Origin: an uncultured Pelagibacteraceae bacterium
Lineage (GTDB): Bacteria; Pseudomonadota; Alphaproteobacteria; Pelagibacterales; Pelagibacteraceae
Length of the DNA: 64,000 bases
Direction: 5' to 3'
Assembly: GCA_902538745.1 (NCBI GenBank)
Contig: CACBGP010000001.1
Span: forward strand, 62,001 to 126,000
Below the pieces are notes generated by a model. The model did no database searches. It worked only from the letters and a program-made list of their open reading frames with translations, and was not told where the DNA came from. The position numbers and the translations under genes are program-made. This document shows, piece by piece, positions 36,230 through 46,087 of this stretch. Every line of letters begins with the position of its first letter. Position 1 is the stretch's first letter.

Positions 36230-37491
36230 TTATTTATTACTTTATAACCAATATCCTTACGATAAAAACCACCAGTCCAATTTAATTTTTTTAAATATTT
36301 ATTTATATTTTCCCTAGCTTTTAAGAATTCATCTGATAATGAAATAAAATTTAACACTCTTCCTCCAACGGAGAAAAACTTTCCTCCTTTTTCAATAGTT
36401 CCTGCATGGAATAAGAAATCTTGTGAATTTAGTTCAATTTTATTCAGATTTTTTATTTCAACATTTTTTTCGTATTTTTCTGGATAACCTTTTGAGCATA
36501 ATACAACACACAAACTTTTTTTATTATTCCAATTTATTTTTATTTCTTTCAAATTTTGATTGCAACAAGCTAAAAATATCTCAAATAAATCTGTATTTAA
36601 TTTCGGAAGAATTGTTTGACACTCTGGATCTCCCATTCTTACATTATATTCTATAAGGTAGGGTTCATTATCGATGATCATTAGTCCTGCATATAAGAAA
36701 CCTCTATATTCTGCCCCAAGATCCTTTAATGCTCTTAAGGTTGGGTTTATAATTTTATTTAATATTTTTTTTTCTAATTGTTCTCCTATCAATCTAGAGG
36801 GAGAGTATGCACCCATGCCACCTGTATTTTTCCCTTTATCACCCTCCAAAACTCTTTTATGATCTTGAGCTGTTCCAAAGTTTTGAATTGAAATTCCATC
36901 ACTTATTATAAAAAAACTCATTTCCTCACCTTTTAAGAATTCTTCAATTAAAACTTTATTCGTTTTACCAAATTTCCCTTCAAAAACTTCTTTAACTGCT
37001 TTAGAAGACTCTTCAACACTATCACAAATGTAAACTCCTTTTCCTGAGGCCAAATTATCAGCTTTGATAACTATAGGATGACTAGACTTCTTTAAAAAAT
37101 TGTTGGCATCATCAATGTTATGGAATACTCCAAATTTTGCTGAAGGAATATTATATTCTTCGCAAATCTTTTTTGTAAAAATCTTGGAACCCTCAAGCTG
37201 AGATGCTAATTTATTTGGACCAAAAACTTTAATTTTAAATTTTTGCAAGTAATCTACTAAACCATCTACTAGTGGTTTTTCAGGTCCCACCACCACTAAT
37301 TCAATTTTATTTTTTAAGATATAGTCTTTAAAGATTTCAAAATTATTTGTGTCTATATTAACATTGTCCGCTATTTTGGAAGTTCCAGCGTTTCCAGGGA
37401 AACAATAGATTTTATTTACTTTCTTTGAACGCTTGAGCAGTTCACATATTGCGTGTTCTCTGCCACCACTTCCTATTACACCTACGATCAT
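36226..37491 (-). CDS. purD: Phosphoribosylamine-glycine ligase
   Basis: A 421-residue ATP-grasp ligase forming glycinamide ribonucleotide in de novo purine synthesis. It begins VGVIGSGGREHAICELL; PIVIKADNLASGKGVYIC is the ATP-grasp lysine loop, and YNVRMGDPECQTILPKL the metal site. Length is normal. It is divergent from the DUF2093 gene with only 21 bases between the starts, and the -35 region may lie in that gene. Confidence 0.97.
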   Translation of the reverse strand: MIVGVIGSGGREHAICELLKRSKKVNKIYCFPGNAGTSKIADNVNIDTNNFEIFKDYILKNKIELVVVGPEKPLVDGLVDYLQKFKIKVFGPNKLASQLEGSKIFTKKICEEYNIPSAKFGVFHNIDDANNFLKKSSHPIVIKADNLASGKGVYICDSVEESSKAVKEVFEGKFGKTNKVLIEEFLKGEEMSFFIISDGISIQNFGTAQDHKRVLEGDKGKNTGGMGAYSPSRLIGEQLEKKILNKIINPTLRALKDLGAEYRGFLYAGLMIIDNEPYLIEYNVRMGDPECQTILPKLNTDLFEIFLACCNQNLKEIKINWNNKKSLCVVLCSKGYPEKYEKNVEIKNLNKIELNSQDFLFHAGTIEKGGKFFSVGGRVLNFISLSDEFLKARENINKYLKKLNWTGGFYRKDIGYKVINK

Positions 37492-37512
37492 GTATAAGTA
37501 TATAAACTAAAA

Positions 37513-37710
37513 ATGAGTAAAAAATTAGCAAAAATAAAATATTTACCAAATAATTTTCAAGTTATCGAACCGGGCGATCATGTTATCTGTGCAGTTTCTG
37601 GTAAATCTATAAGTCTAGAAAATTTAAATTATTGGAATGTTGATTTACAAGAGCCTTATTATTCATATGTTGAAGCAAATAAAAAAAGAGAAAAAATAGA
37701 AAAAAAATAA
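37513..37710 (+). CDS. DUF2093 family protein
   Basis: A 65-residue protein with the DUF2093 hallmarks: IKYLPNNFQVIEPGDHVICA (about 8-27), then the LENLNYWNVDLQEPY segment. The family is small, conserved in alphaproteobacteria and without assigned function. A single cysteine (Cys26) is present. It ends one base before the convergent acyltransferase gene. Confidence 0.85.
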   Translation: MSKKLAKIKYLPNNFQVIEPGDHVICAVSGKSISLENLNYWNVDLQEPYYSYVEANKKREKIEKK

Positions 37711-37711
37711 T

Positions 37712-38572
37712 TTATTTCCACCGATTATGAGACCAAATCCAATGATTTGGTTTTTTTAATATCATATTTTCAAGTAATTTGTTTAGCTCGTTTGTAATCT
37801 CTTCAATTGATTTACTTTCCTCAAAATTAATGGGCTTATTAACAGTCATTCTAAACTTAATGCCATCAAATCTCTCAATAAAAATTGGCACAACTGGTAT
37901 TCTGTATTTTTTTACTAATTGAGCAGGAATGGTTGTCGTGGAGGCTTTTTCATTAAAAAAATTTGAGTGTATTCCTTCAGAAACTCTTTGATCGATCATT
38001 AGTGCAGTCGAAAACCCATTTTTTATTAATTTAACAAGTTCTTTAGTTCCTCCAATTCCTTTTTTAATTTGAAATTTACAAATATGATCTCTTCTTATTT
38101 TCTCCATTATTTTATTTAAAAAAATATTATTTAATGGTCTATATATTGCAGCAACTTGGATACCCATTTTTTCTATTTGCATTGCCATCAATTCAAAATT
38201 ACTAAAATGACCCGAGATAAATACTACTCTCTGTTTATTACGTTTGATATTTTCAAGAATTTCCCCACCATTTACAATGATGTTATTATTTAATTGATCG
38301 TGTCTAAATTTTTTAATAAATATATATTCTGCAAACACTCTTCCATAATTATTCCACATGGAAATATAAATTTCTTTTAATTCATTTTGATTAATATTTG
38401 GGAACGCCTTTTTAATATTAGAATAAATTAATTTCTTTGATCTAAAGATTGGTCCAATTATTTGAAAAATTTTACCACTTAAGTTAGATGCTAATTTAAT
38501 CCCTAAAATTTTGAATATAAAGAAAAATATAATTACAAGAATGAATTGTAAAAAATATTTTATATTTCTCAT
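37712..38572 (-). CDS. lpxL: Lipid A late acyltransferase (LpxL/HtrB family)
   Basis: A 286-residue membrane-associated acyltransferase adding a secondary acyl chain to Kdo2-lipid IVA. The N-terminus is one hydrophobic segment (about 7-28) and the active-site H-x4-E motif is in ISGHFSNFE (about residues 119-127). MIDQRVSEGI and PVVPIFIERFDG are also typical. It is the last gene of the envelope operon ubiA-msbA-waaA-lpxK-lpxL. Only one such acyltransferase is seen here. Confidence 0.9.
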   Translation of the reverse strand: MRNIKYFLQFILVIIFFFIFKILGIKLASNLSGKIFQIIGPIFRSKKLIYSNIKKAFPNINQNELKEIYISMWNNYGRVFAEYIFIKKFRHDQLNNNIIVNGGEILENIKRNKQRVVFISGHFSNFELMAMQIEKMGIQVAAIYRPLNNIFLNKIMEKIRRDHICKFQIKKGIGGTKELVKLIKNGFSTALMIDQRVSEGIHSNFFNEKASTTTIPAQLVKKYRIPVVPIFIERFDGIKFRMTVNKPINFEESKSIEEITNELNKLLENMILKKPNHWIWSHNRWK

Positions 38573-38573
38573 A

Positions 38574-39509
38574 TCAATTAAGAATTATATCTAAGAATTC
38601 ACTTTCGTTTTGAATCTGAAGCACTGATTTAACAAATTTAATTTTATTAGTGTACTTATCATCTAACCTATAATAATCTTTTTCAGTTGTAATTATTTTG
38701 CAATTGATATTTTCAGCTTCTTTAATGATGTTGTTTATATCTTTATCTGAATAAGTATAATGATCTGGATATTCAATTTCTTTTAAAATATTTATATTAT
38801 TTTTTTTTAACATAGATATGAAAGATTGATGATTTCCAATTCCAGAAAACACTAAGTAATTGTCTTTTTTAATAAAATCATTCAAATTAATAGGTGCGTA
38901 AGTTGTAACAAAAATCTTTGCTTTAGGATTTACTTTAAAAATTTGGTTTTTAATATTTTCTAAATTTTCCATATTACCATTTATGAAAATATTTTTATAA
39001 TATTTTATGTTTTTAAAGTTTTCTCTCAAAGGTCCTGAAGGTATCGTGAAACCATTTCCAATCCAATTAACATCATTGAAACAAACAAAAATTATATCAT
39101 AGTCTATAGAGTAATCTTGTAAACCATCATCAAAAATTGCAACTTTATATCCTTGATCAACAGCATCCATCAAAGAGTTTAGTCTTCTTTTTGATTTAAA
39201 TAGTTTTCCCTTATTTTCCAATATTTTTTGTTCATCTATTTGGTTAGAATAATCTTTTTTTATAAAACATGACTCGATACTTTTTTGATTAAGCATTTCG
39301 TGTATTTTCAAACTCAAAGATGTTTTACCTGTGCCACCCACATAAATGTTGCCAACACATATTGTTTTAATTTTTTTTATTTTTTCTTTTTTTGCAATAG
39401 TTTTTTTTAGTAAATTTACGCCAATTAAAATCAGTGACAAAGGTGAAAGAAGATAAGGTAAAATTTTCGAGTTTTTATTATCCCAAAATTTGGGTTTATT
39501 AATTTTCAT
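38574..39509 (-). CDS. lpxK: Tetraacyldisaccharide 4'-kinase
   Basis: A 311-residue membrane-bound kinase making lipid IVA. The Walker A loop is VGNIYVGGTGKTSLS (about 52-66), then the DDGLQDYSIDYDI block and PAGPLREN-like IPSGPLREN follow. The final TTEKDYYRL is conserved. It sits between waaA (overlap of 11 bases) and lpxL (gap of 1 base). Confidence 0.95.
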   Translation of the reverse strand: MKINKPKFWDNKNSKILPYLLSPLSLILIGVNLLKKTIAKKEKIKKIKTICVGNIYVGGTGKTSLSLKIHEMLNQKSIESCFIKKDYSNQIDEQKILENKGKLFKSKRRLNSLMDAVDQGYKVAIFDDGLQDYSIDYDIIFVCFNDVNWIGNGFTIPSGPLRENFKNIKYYKNIFINGNMENLENIKNQIFKVNPKAKIFVTTYAPINLNDFIKKDNYLVFSGIGNHQSFISMLKKNNINILKEIEYPDHYTYSDKDINNIIKEAENINCKIITTEKDYYRLDDKYTNKIKFVKSVLQIQNESEFLDIILN

Positions 39510-40740
39510 AATTTATTGATTTACTCAGTTTATTTAATGTATTTTTAAATATAACATTACCCAATTTTTGTATTTTTTTTACCTTTTCCATCTTTTTTCT
39601 AAAAATTACTTCGTTAGAAAATTGTAAAGGACTTCTTATTTCTTTGGATATGCTTAAGGATTTAAGGAATGCATATACCTCTCTAAAATTACTAATATTC
39701 GGGCCGTGAAGTATTTTTGCACCATAACGTGCTGGTTCTATTGGGTTTTGACCACCTTTATTAGTTATAGATCCTCCCAAAAATACTGTAGTCGCTATTT
39801 TATAAAATCTTTTAGATTCACCAAAAGTATCAACAATATAAATATCTGTATCTTTTAAATTTCTTAATTTTGCACTGTGATAGGAGGTTTTCAAATTAAG
39901 TTTTCTTAATTCATGGTTGATTTCATCAACCCGATGAACATGTCTTGGGATGATTATTGTAATTAAGTTTTTATATTTCTTTTTTAATAAAATATGAGTT
40001 CGTGCTGCAAATATCTCCTCGTCTGCGTGGGTGCTTGCAGCAATACATATTTTGTATTTTTTAAATTTATTTTTAATTTCATTATCAAATTTTTTATTGA
40101 CAGTTTTTTTATCCTCAAAAAATTTTAAATTTCCAATATAATTAATGTTTTTCACTCCTAATTTTTTAAGATAACTTATCGTTTCTTTGTTTTGGGGATA
40201 AGCAAAATTTATCTGATTAAAAATTTTTAATGAAAATCTTTTTAATTTCATCCATCTTTCAAAAGTTTTTTTTGTTATTCTTGCATTTAGAAGAATTAAA
40301 GGAATACTCCTTTTTTTAAGTGATCTATAAATACTTGGCCAAATTTCAGACTCTAAAAAAATTGATGAATTTGGTCTCCAATAATTAAGAAAAAAATTAG
40401 AAAAAAAAATATGATCTATTGGAAAAAATTGATGGACTACTTTTTTAAATTTATATTTTTGAAGAATTTTTGATGAACTTAATGTACTTGATGTCACGAG
40501 AATTTGGTCAAAAGAATCATCTTTATCATATTTATTAAGAATGGGTAAAACACTCATTAGTTCACCTACACTCGATCCATGAATCCACAATAATTTTCCA
40601 GAGCATCTTTTTTTCGAAAAAATACAAAATTTTTCTCTAAACCTTAATATATCCTCCTTGCCTTTAAAGATTCTTATTAAGATTATTATTGGTGAAAATA
40701 AAATTATTAAAGTTATTAATAATTGATAAATTAAAAACAT
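39499..40740 (-). CDS. waaA: 3-deoxy-D-manno-octulosonic acid (Kdo) transferase
   Basis: A 413-residue GT-B glycosyltransferase attaching Kdo to lipid IVA at the inner membrane. A single N-terminal hydrophobic segment (about 3-25) anchors it; LLWIHGSSVGELMSVLP carries the catalytic Glu region, ASTHADEEI and GGSITNKGGQNPIEPARYG form the donor site. Length is standard. Together with lpxK and lpxL it completes Kdo-lipid A. Confidence 0.95.
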   Translation of the reverse strand: MFLIYQLLITLIILFSPIIILIRIFKGKEDILRFREKFCIFSKKRCSGKLLWIHGSSVGELMSVLPILNKYDKDDSFDQILVTSSTLSSSKILQKYKFKKVVHQFFPIDHIFFSNFFLNYWRPNSSIFLESEIWPSIYRSLKKRSIPLILLNARITKKTFERWMKLKRFSLKIFNQINFAYPQNKETISYLKKLGVKNINYIGNLKFFEDKKTVNKKFDNEIKNKFKKYKICIAASTHADEEIFAARTHILLKKKYKNLITIIIPRHVHRVDEINHELRKLNLKTSYHSAKLRNLKDTDIYIVDTFGESKRFYKIATTVFLGGSITNKGGQNPIEPARYGAKILHGPNISNFREVYAFLKSLSISKEIRSPLQFSNEVIFRKKMEKVKKIQKLGNVIFKNTLNKLSKSINYEN

Positions 40741-40742
40741 AT

Positions 40743-42482
40743 TTATTTTTGTATTTGTTTTTCATAAAAGTTTTTATAAAGGTCAGAATTTTTCAACAAT
40801 TCCTCATGGCTACCACTTGCAACCATATTCCCTGAATCAATTACGTAAATATTGCTTGAGTTCAATATTGTTGATAATCGGTGAGCAATAACAATGGTAG
40901 TTTTATTTTTAGTCAAAATAGATAATGCATCTTGAATTTTTGACTCTGTCTCGCTGTCAAGAGCTGATGTTGCTTCGTCTAGGAGAATAATCGAACTTTT
41001 TTTCATCATTGCTCTGGCAATTGAAATTCTTTGCTTTTCTCCCCCTGATAATCTAACTCCATTTTCACCAATTAAAGTGTCATATTTTTTTGGAAGCAAT
41101 TCTATAAATTCATCACAATAAGAAAGCTTAGCAGCTTTATAGATTTCCTCATCTGATGCATCTACATTAGCGTATTTGATATTGTTTTTAATTGTGTCGT
41201 CAAATAATGTTGTTTCTTGACTAACTAAAGATATATTATTTCTTAAGGACTCAATTTTTGTTTCGTATATAGATTGATTATCAATGGTGATATCACCAGA
41301 ATTAATATCGTAGAATCTGGGAATTAAATTTAAAATTGTAGATTTTCCAGAACCACTATGCCCTACCAAAGAAGTCATTTTACCACCATTAAACTCTAAG
41401 TTAATTTCTTTAAGTACTTTACTTTGTTCATCAACATCATAAGAAAAGTTTACATTTTTAAAGTTAATTTTTGCCTCTTTTAGATTTAGAACTTTAGCCT
41501 CTTTCCCATCTTTAATTTTATTTTCATTATCAATGATTGGTAAAATTCTTGAAGCAGCAGATAAACCTTGATTCAAAATCATATTAAGTGTCGATAAAGA
41601 CCTAACTGGTTGATATGCCAGCATCATCGCAGCTAAAAATGAAAAAAAATTATTTATATCGAGTTCATTTTGCATCATTAACTTACCTGAATAAAAAATT
41701 AAAACTGCTATCATTATTCCAGTGAGAGTTTCCATTATTGGAGACATTCGCACAAAAACCACTTGTATTTTTTTATTCTTATCTTTTAGTTGCTCTAAGT
41801 AACGATCAGCTCTTAAATTTTCATAACTTTCTTTTTGAAAAATTTTAATCAATTTATGGTTTTTAAATAATTCAACTAAATATGTAGTTAGAAAACCTGA
41901 TTTTTCTTGAGCCTGAGTAGTTACTTTACCAAGTCTTTTTCCTAAAGTTTTTGCAGAAAAACCAGCTAAGGGTATCATAACAATTGATATCAAAGCCAAT
42001 TTCCAATTTTGAGTGAACATAACAAACAACAAACCAATTAGTGTAAGCGAGTCTTTAAATAATGTTAATAAAGCATGGCTAAGTAAATTTGTTATATGTG
42101 TAACATCGTAGGTAAGGTTAGAAATAAAACTTCCAGAGTGTTTTTTATCTATGATTTGAGTATCAGCTTTAATAAGAGATTCTGTCATATCGTACTGCAA
42201 TTTTTTTTTAACCTCCTCACCAACCCCAATCATTGTAGATTTTGCAAAATATAAAGAAAGTCCTTTTAAGGAAAAAGCAATGATTATCATAAAGGGAATT
42301 AGAAGAATTAGAGATTGATCCTTTTCTATAAACAATTTTTTAATAGCAGGATCTAACAGCCAAGCTATTGCTGAAGTACTACCAGCAACCAAAATAGAAA
42401 AAAAGCCAGATAAAAGAATTTTATCAAGGTATTTTCTTGAGTAATCCTTATAAAGTCTTTTGTAAATTTCTGTATTTTTCAT
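40743..42482 (-). CDS. msbA: Lipid A flippase, MsbA-type ABC transporter
   Basis: A 579-residue half-transporter with six membrane helices (about 20-300) fused to an ABC domain. The Walker A is GHSGSGKST, the signature LSGGEKQR, the Walker B IILLDEATSALD and the switch histidine is in IVIAHRLS. It flips core-lipid A across the inner membrane. The gene lies in the lipid A operon between ubiA and waaA, which strongly supports MsbA function over other lipid ABC exporters. Confidence 0.93.
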   Translation of the reverse strand: MKNTEIYKRLYKDYSRKYLDKILLSGFFSILVAGSTSAIAWLLDPAIKKLFIEKDQSLILLIPFMIIIAFSLKGLSLYFAKSTMIGVGEEVKKKLQYDMTESLIKADTQIIDKKHSGSFISNLTYDVTHITNLLSHALLTLFKDSLTLIGLLFVMFTQNWKLALISIVMIPLAGFSAKTLGKRLGKVTTQAQEKSGFLTTYLVELFKNHKLIKIFQKESYENLRADRYLEQLKDKNKKIQVVFVRMSPIMETLTGIMIAVLIFYSGKLMMQNELDINNFFSFLAAMMLAYQPVRSLSTLNMILNQGLSAASRILPIIDNENKIKDGKEAKVLNLKEAKINFKNVNFSYDVDEQSKVLKEINLEFNGGKMTSLVGHSGSGKSTILNLIPRFYDINSGDITIDNQSIYETKIESLRNNISLVSQETTLFDDTIKNNIKYANVDASDEEIYKAAKLSYCDEFIELLPKKYDTLIGENGVRLSGGEKQRISIARAMMKKSSIILLDEATSALDSETESKIQDALSILTKNKTTIVIAHRLSTILNSSNIYVIDSGNMVASGSHEELLKNSDLYKNFYEKQIQK

Positions 42483-43348
42483 TAAAATAGTTTTCCTACC
42501 AGGATAGTTGATAAAATAATCAGACCAAAATAATTATTACTTTTAAATATTCTGAGACATTTTTCTGCACTATCTGGTTTAAATGATCTAATTTGATAGC
42601 CAAATAAGTGAATTATTGGAAAAATTAATAATAAGAAATACATAAGATTAAATTTCAAAATATAACCTCCCAAGATAAAGCTAAGAATGAATAGTAAATA
42701 ACATAGGAATAAAAATAACTTTGAATTTTTTTTAAATTTAATTGAAGTCGATTTTAATCCTATTATTTCATCATCTTTGATATCCTGATACCCATATATT
42801 GTGTCGTATCCGAGTGTCCAAAATATGGCTCCAAAATAAAATAATAAAGGTATTAAACTAATCTGTTCAGCATAAGATGTCCAGCCAAGCACTAGGCCAT
42901 AGTTGAAAGTAATGCCTAAAAATAGTTGTGGCCAATATGTGTATCTTTTCATTAAAGGATAAGTAAATGCCAAAGGCATTGAGCCTAAGGCTAAAATGAT
43001 TGTGAATAAATTAAAATTAAGTAAAACAATAAAAGCAATTAAACATAATACTAGTGCATAAATTGAGGCTAATTTCCAAGATACTTTTCCTGAAGCTAAA
43101 GGTCTATCTTTTGTTCTCTCAACTTTTTTGTCAAATTCTTTATCAAGTATATCATTAACAATGCATCCAGCTGATCTCATTAATATGGATCCTAAAAAAA
43201 ATAGAGTTAAGTAAAAAAAATAATCATCCAACTTATTTTTAAAATCATAAGCCAGAGTTAGACCCCATGCACAAGGCCAAAATAACAACATGTAACCAAT
43301 AGGTTTTTTTAGTCTAGTTATTTCGATAAAAATATTTAATTGGTTCAT
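42482..43348 (-). CDS. ubiA: 4-hydroxybenzoate polyprenyltransferase
   Basis: A 288-residue membrane prenyltransferase for ubiquinone synthesis with about eight helices. The first Asp-rich site is NDILDKEFDKKVERTKDRP (about 65-83), the second YGYQDIKDDEIIGLKST. The pattern matches UbiA rather than the haem O synthase also in this window. It overlaps msbA by one base, heading the envelope operon. It diverges from the DUF2721 gene. Confidence 0.95.
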   Translation of the reverse strand: MNQLNIFIEITRLKKPIGYMLLFWPCAWGLTLAYDFKNKLDDYFFYLTLFFLGSILMRSAGCIVNDILDKEFDKKVERTKDRPLASGKVSWKLASIYALVLCLIAFIVLLNFNLFTIILALGSMPLAFTYPLMKRYTYWPQLFLGITFNYGLVLGWTSYAEQISLIPLLFYFGAIFWTLGYDTIYGYQDIKDDEIIGLKSTSIKFKKNSKLFLFLCYLLFILSFILGGYILKFNLMYFLLLIFPIIHLFGYQIRSFKPDSAEKCLRIFKSNNYFGLIILSTILVGKLF

Positions 43349-43400
43349 AAATTTTTACTTGTAAATAACAGGCGCAAGATTGATAATCAAATTGATTCGT

Positions 43401-43805
43401 ATGAACATAGATTACACTGTAACAGCACTAATGTTCCCAGCCATTCCTTTATTGATGGGAGTTTATAGTAATAGATTTCACACTTTAAGTAATTTAGTCA
43501 GAAAATTACATGATGAGCATGTTTATGAAAAACATATTCCGCCTGAATGGAAAAAACAATTTCTCAATTTGAGCAATAGAATAACACTTCTAAGATGGAC
43601 AATTTTGTTTGCAGCGTTCGGATTTTTATTCAATATGTTAACTGTTTTTGCGCTATATATGGATGAGCTTCTACTGGCAAGGATTATTTTTGGTTCATGT
43701 TGTCTTTCAATGATAATATCAATAATATTTTTTATTAGAGAAATACATATATCTACGAATGCTTTAAAACTTCATATGTCTGATATGGATGTAAACGTAG
43801 ACTAG
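43401..43805 (+). CDS. DUF2721 family membrane protein
   Basis: A 134-residue protein with about three hydrophobic segments (about 8-22, 60-80, 92-115). The N-terminal TALMFPAIPLLMGVYSNRFH with a following RKLHDEH section is typical of DUF2721. Function unknown. The ATG at 43401 is preferred; an in-frame TTG at 43380 would also be possible. Its end overlaps the convergent quinone reductase gene by 4 bases. Confidence 0.75.
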   Translation: MNIDYTVTALMFPAIPLLMGVYSNRFHTLSNLVRKLHDEHVYEKHIPPEWKKQFLNLSNRITLLRWTILFAAFGFLFNMLTVFALYMDELLLARIIFGSCCLSMIISIIFFIREIHISTNALKLHMSDMDVNVD

Positions 43806-44773
43806 GGAATTATAACTGCAGGACCCATCAATAATCTTGCTTCTAAATCCTTATGAGCTTGTGCAGCATCTTGTAGAGAATACTTTTTTGAAACTTTAAC
43901 TTTAAATTTATTTGTTAGTAAAGCATCAAATACTTTTTCTGCAGACTCAACAAGTTCTTCTCTTTTAACTGTGTAATGAGCTATTGAAGGTCTTGTAAAA
44001 AATAATCCTTTGGCATTAATATCTTTTTTAACATCGATTGTATCAACGTACCCCGACGCATTTCCAAAGGCTACCATCATACCTCTTATCTTTAGTGTTT
44101 CGATTGAACCTTTGAAAGTTTTAATACCAACGCCATCATAGACTACATCGATACCGTTTTTGCCAACAATTTTCTCTACTTCAGATACGAAATCTTTTTC
44201 TGAGTAATTTATTACATGGTGGCAGCCATTTCTTTTTGCAATTTCTTCTTTACTTTTTGAACCTACAGTTCCAATCACCTCTGCACCTAATGAATTTGCC
44301 CATTGGCATAAAATTTGACCAAGACCTCCTGCTGCAGCATGATATAAAATTTTATCACCCTTTTTTAAAGGATATGCTCTATGTATCAAATACTCTGCAG
44401 TAATTCCTTTTAATGTTATGCATGAGGCTACTTCATCAGAAACTCCATCTGGAACTATAACTAATTTTTCTTCAGGCATTATTTGCCTTTCTGAATAAGC
44501 ACCGATAGGCATTGATGCATGAGTTACCCTATCCCCAATTTTAAAAAATTTTATGTCTGACCCGACTTCTTCAATTATTCCACAAGACTCAAGACCTATA
44601 CCACTTGGTAATGGAATAGGATAAAGTCCAGTTCTATGATAAACATCTATATAATTTAAACCGATAGATAAATTTTTAATCAAGACTTCTTTTGGTCCTG
44701 GTTTTCCAATTTCTGTATCTTTGAATGTTAAAACTTCAGGTCCGCCAAATTTTTCTATTTTGATTGATTTCAT
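43802..44773 (-). CDS. qor: NADPH:quinone oxidoreductase, zinc-free MDR family
   Basis: A 323-residue medium-chain reductase. It opens MKSIKIEKFGGPEVLTF, with NYIDVYHRTGLYP and the cofactor site HAAAGGLGQILCQWANSLGAEVIGTVGS (about 139-166). It lacks the structural and catalytic zinc ligands of alcohol dehydrogenases, as expected for quinone reductases. It reduces quinones or enones with NADPH. It ends an operon doxX-pirin-qor with gaps of 3 and 6 bases. Confidence 0.92.
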   Translation of the reverse strand: MKSIKIEKFGGPEVLTFKDTEIGKPGPKEVLIKNLSIGLNYIDVYHRTGLYPIPLPSGIGLESCGIIEEVGSDIKFFKIGDRVTHASMPIGAYSERQIMPEEKLVIVPDGVSDEVASCITLKGITAEYLIHRAYPLKKGDKILYHAAAGGLGQILCQWANSLGAEVIGTVGSKSKEEIAKRNGCHHVINYSEKDFVSEVEKIVGKNGIDVVYDGVGIKTFKGSIETLKIRGMMVAFGNASGYVDTIDVKKDINAKGLFFTRPSIAHYTVKREELVESAEKVFDALLTNKFKVKVSKKYSLQDAAQAHKDLEARLLMGPAVIIP

Positions 44774-44776
44774 TAA

Positions 44777-45613
44777 TTATTTTACAAAATTACCACTATG
44801 ATAATCTTGAACAGCTTGTAAGATCTCTGATTTAGTATTCATTACAAATGGTCCACCTCGTGCTATTTCTTCATTAATAGGTTTTCCTGAAATGACTAAA
44901 AATTTAGCATCAATTTTTGCAGATACATTTAAATTTTCACCTCGAGATAACAATACTAGAGTACTGTCTTTTACTTTAGTATGTTTTTTTTCACCAATTT
45001 CTATTTCACCGTTTATTAAATATATAAATGAATTGTGAGTAGATGGAATTTTAAAATCAAATTTTTTACCTTTGTTTAGTTCAACATCAAAATAAATAGG
45101 TTCAACATTATGGCCTTTTACAGGACCTTCTGCTTTTTCGAATTTACCGGCTATGACCTTGATTTTTTTGTCTATATCTTTATGAATTTTCATTTTATCA
45201 GAATCTATATAAATATATTCAGGTTTACTCATTTTCAGTTTTGCTGGCATATTAATCCATAATTGAAAACCATGTAATTTACCTTCTTTCATTGCAGGCA
45301 TTTCCGAGTGAATTATCCCGCTTCCTGTTTTCATCCATTGAACATCTCCTGCCGACATTTTTCCTTCACCACCTGTACTATCTTTATGTTCAAAGTCACC
45401 CGCAAGCATGTATGTTACTGTTTCGATACCTCTATGAGGATGTGGAGGAAAACCAGCAATATAGTCTTCACTGTTTTCAGAGCCAAATTCATCTAACATT
45501 AAGAATGGATCAAAATAATTAGGTTCCACGCCGATGCTTCTTTTGAGTTTCACTCCTGCACCATCAGACGCATTAATTGGTTTTATAATTTTCTGAATTT
45601 CAATTGAACTCAT
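44777..45613 (-). CDS. Pirin family protein
   Basis: A 278-residue bicupin. The N-terminal cupin has the metal site FPPHPHRGIETVTYMLAG (about 55-72) with the late HSEMP; the C-terminal cupin has the FIYLINGEIEIGEKKH strand and RGGPFVMNTKSEI near the end. Pirins act as quercetin dioxygenases or as redox-sensing regulators. Its place between doxX and a quinone reductase suggests handling of aromatic or quinone stress. Confidence 0.9.
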   Translation of the reverse strand: MSSIEIQKIIKPINASDGAGVKLKRSIGVEPNYFDPFLMLDEFGSENSEDYIAGFPPHPHRGIETVTYMLAGDFEHKDSTGGEGKMSAGDVQWMKTGSGIIHSEMPAMKEGKLHGFQLWINMPAKLKMSKPEYIYIDSDKMKIHKDIDKKIKVIAGKFEKAEGPVKGHNVEPIYFDVELNKGKKFDFKIPSTHNSFIYLINGEIEIGEKKHTKVKDSTLVLLSRGENLNVSAKIDAKFLVISGKPINEEIARGGPFVMNTKSEILQAVQDYHSGNFVK

Positions 45614-45619
45614 AATTTT

Positions 45620-46030
45620 TTATTTATTGTTACCTTTTATAATAAAGAATAATCCACTTACCAGTAGAAATATTTGCACACTAGAAAATAATTTTGTAGT
45701 TATAAACCAATCAGAATGTGCCACTACGAGAATACTGGACATTAATAAAACTATATTAAGTCCAGCTAGTCTTGTTAATATATTCCCTAAAGGATTTTTT
45801 ATAAAAGCTGATATTATAATAATAATTCCTGATAATAATTCTGATAAGGCTACAGCAGATGCCAAGATTGGGTGTAAATCATAATATTCTACAAGACCTT
45901 CTGGAGGAAGAGGAAATTTTCCAGATCCATAAATTATGAAAGCTATACCAAGAATAAATCTAAGCGAAAGTGAAGCTAATGCTTCAAAATTTTGTAGATA
46001 ATTATCAATTTTTTTATCAAAATTGTTCAT
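45620..46030 (-). CDS. DoxX family membrane protein
   Basis: A 136-residue protein with four hydrophobic segments (about 19-38, 55-75, 85-103, 112-130). LRFILGIAFIIYGSGKFPLP and ALSELLSGIIIIISAF are the conserved DoxX sites. DoxX proteins are linked to redox and detoxification functions, in some cases as quinol oxidase subunits or in thiosulfate metabolism; the role here is open. It is the first gene of the doxX-pirin-qor operon. Confidence 0.85.
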   Translation of the reverse strand: MNNFDKKIDNYLQNFEALASLSLRFILGIAFIIYGSGKFPLPPEGLVEYYDLHPILASAVALSELLSGIIIIISAFIKNPLGNILTRLAGLNIVLLMSSILVVAHSDWFITTKLFSSVQIFLLVSGLFFIIKGNNK

Positions 46031-46087
46031 AAATATAATTCATTATTATTATAAATATTCTTAATTACAATCATGAAATTTATATTA

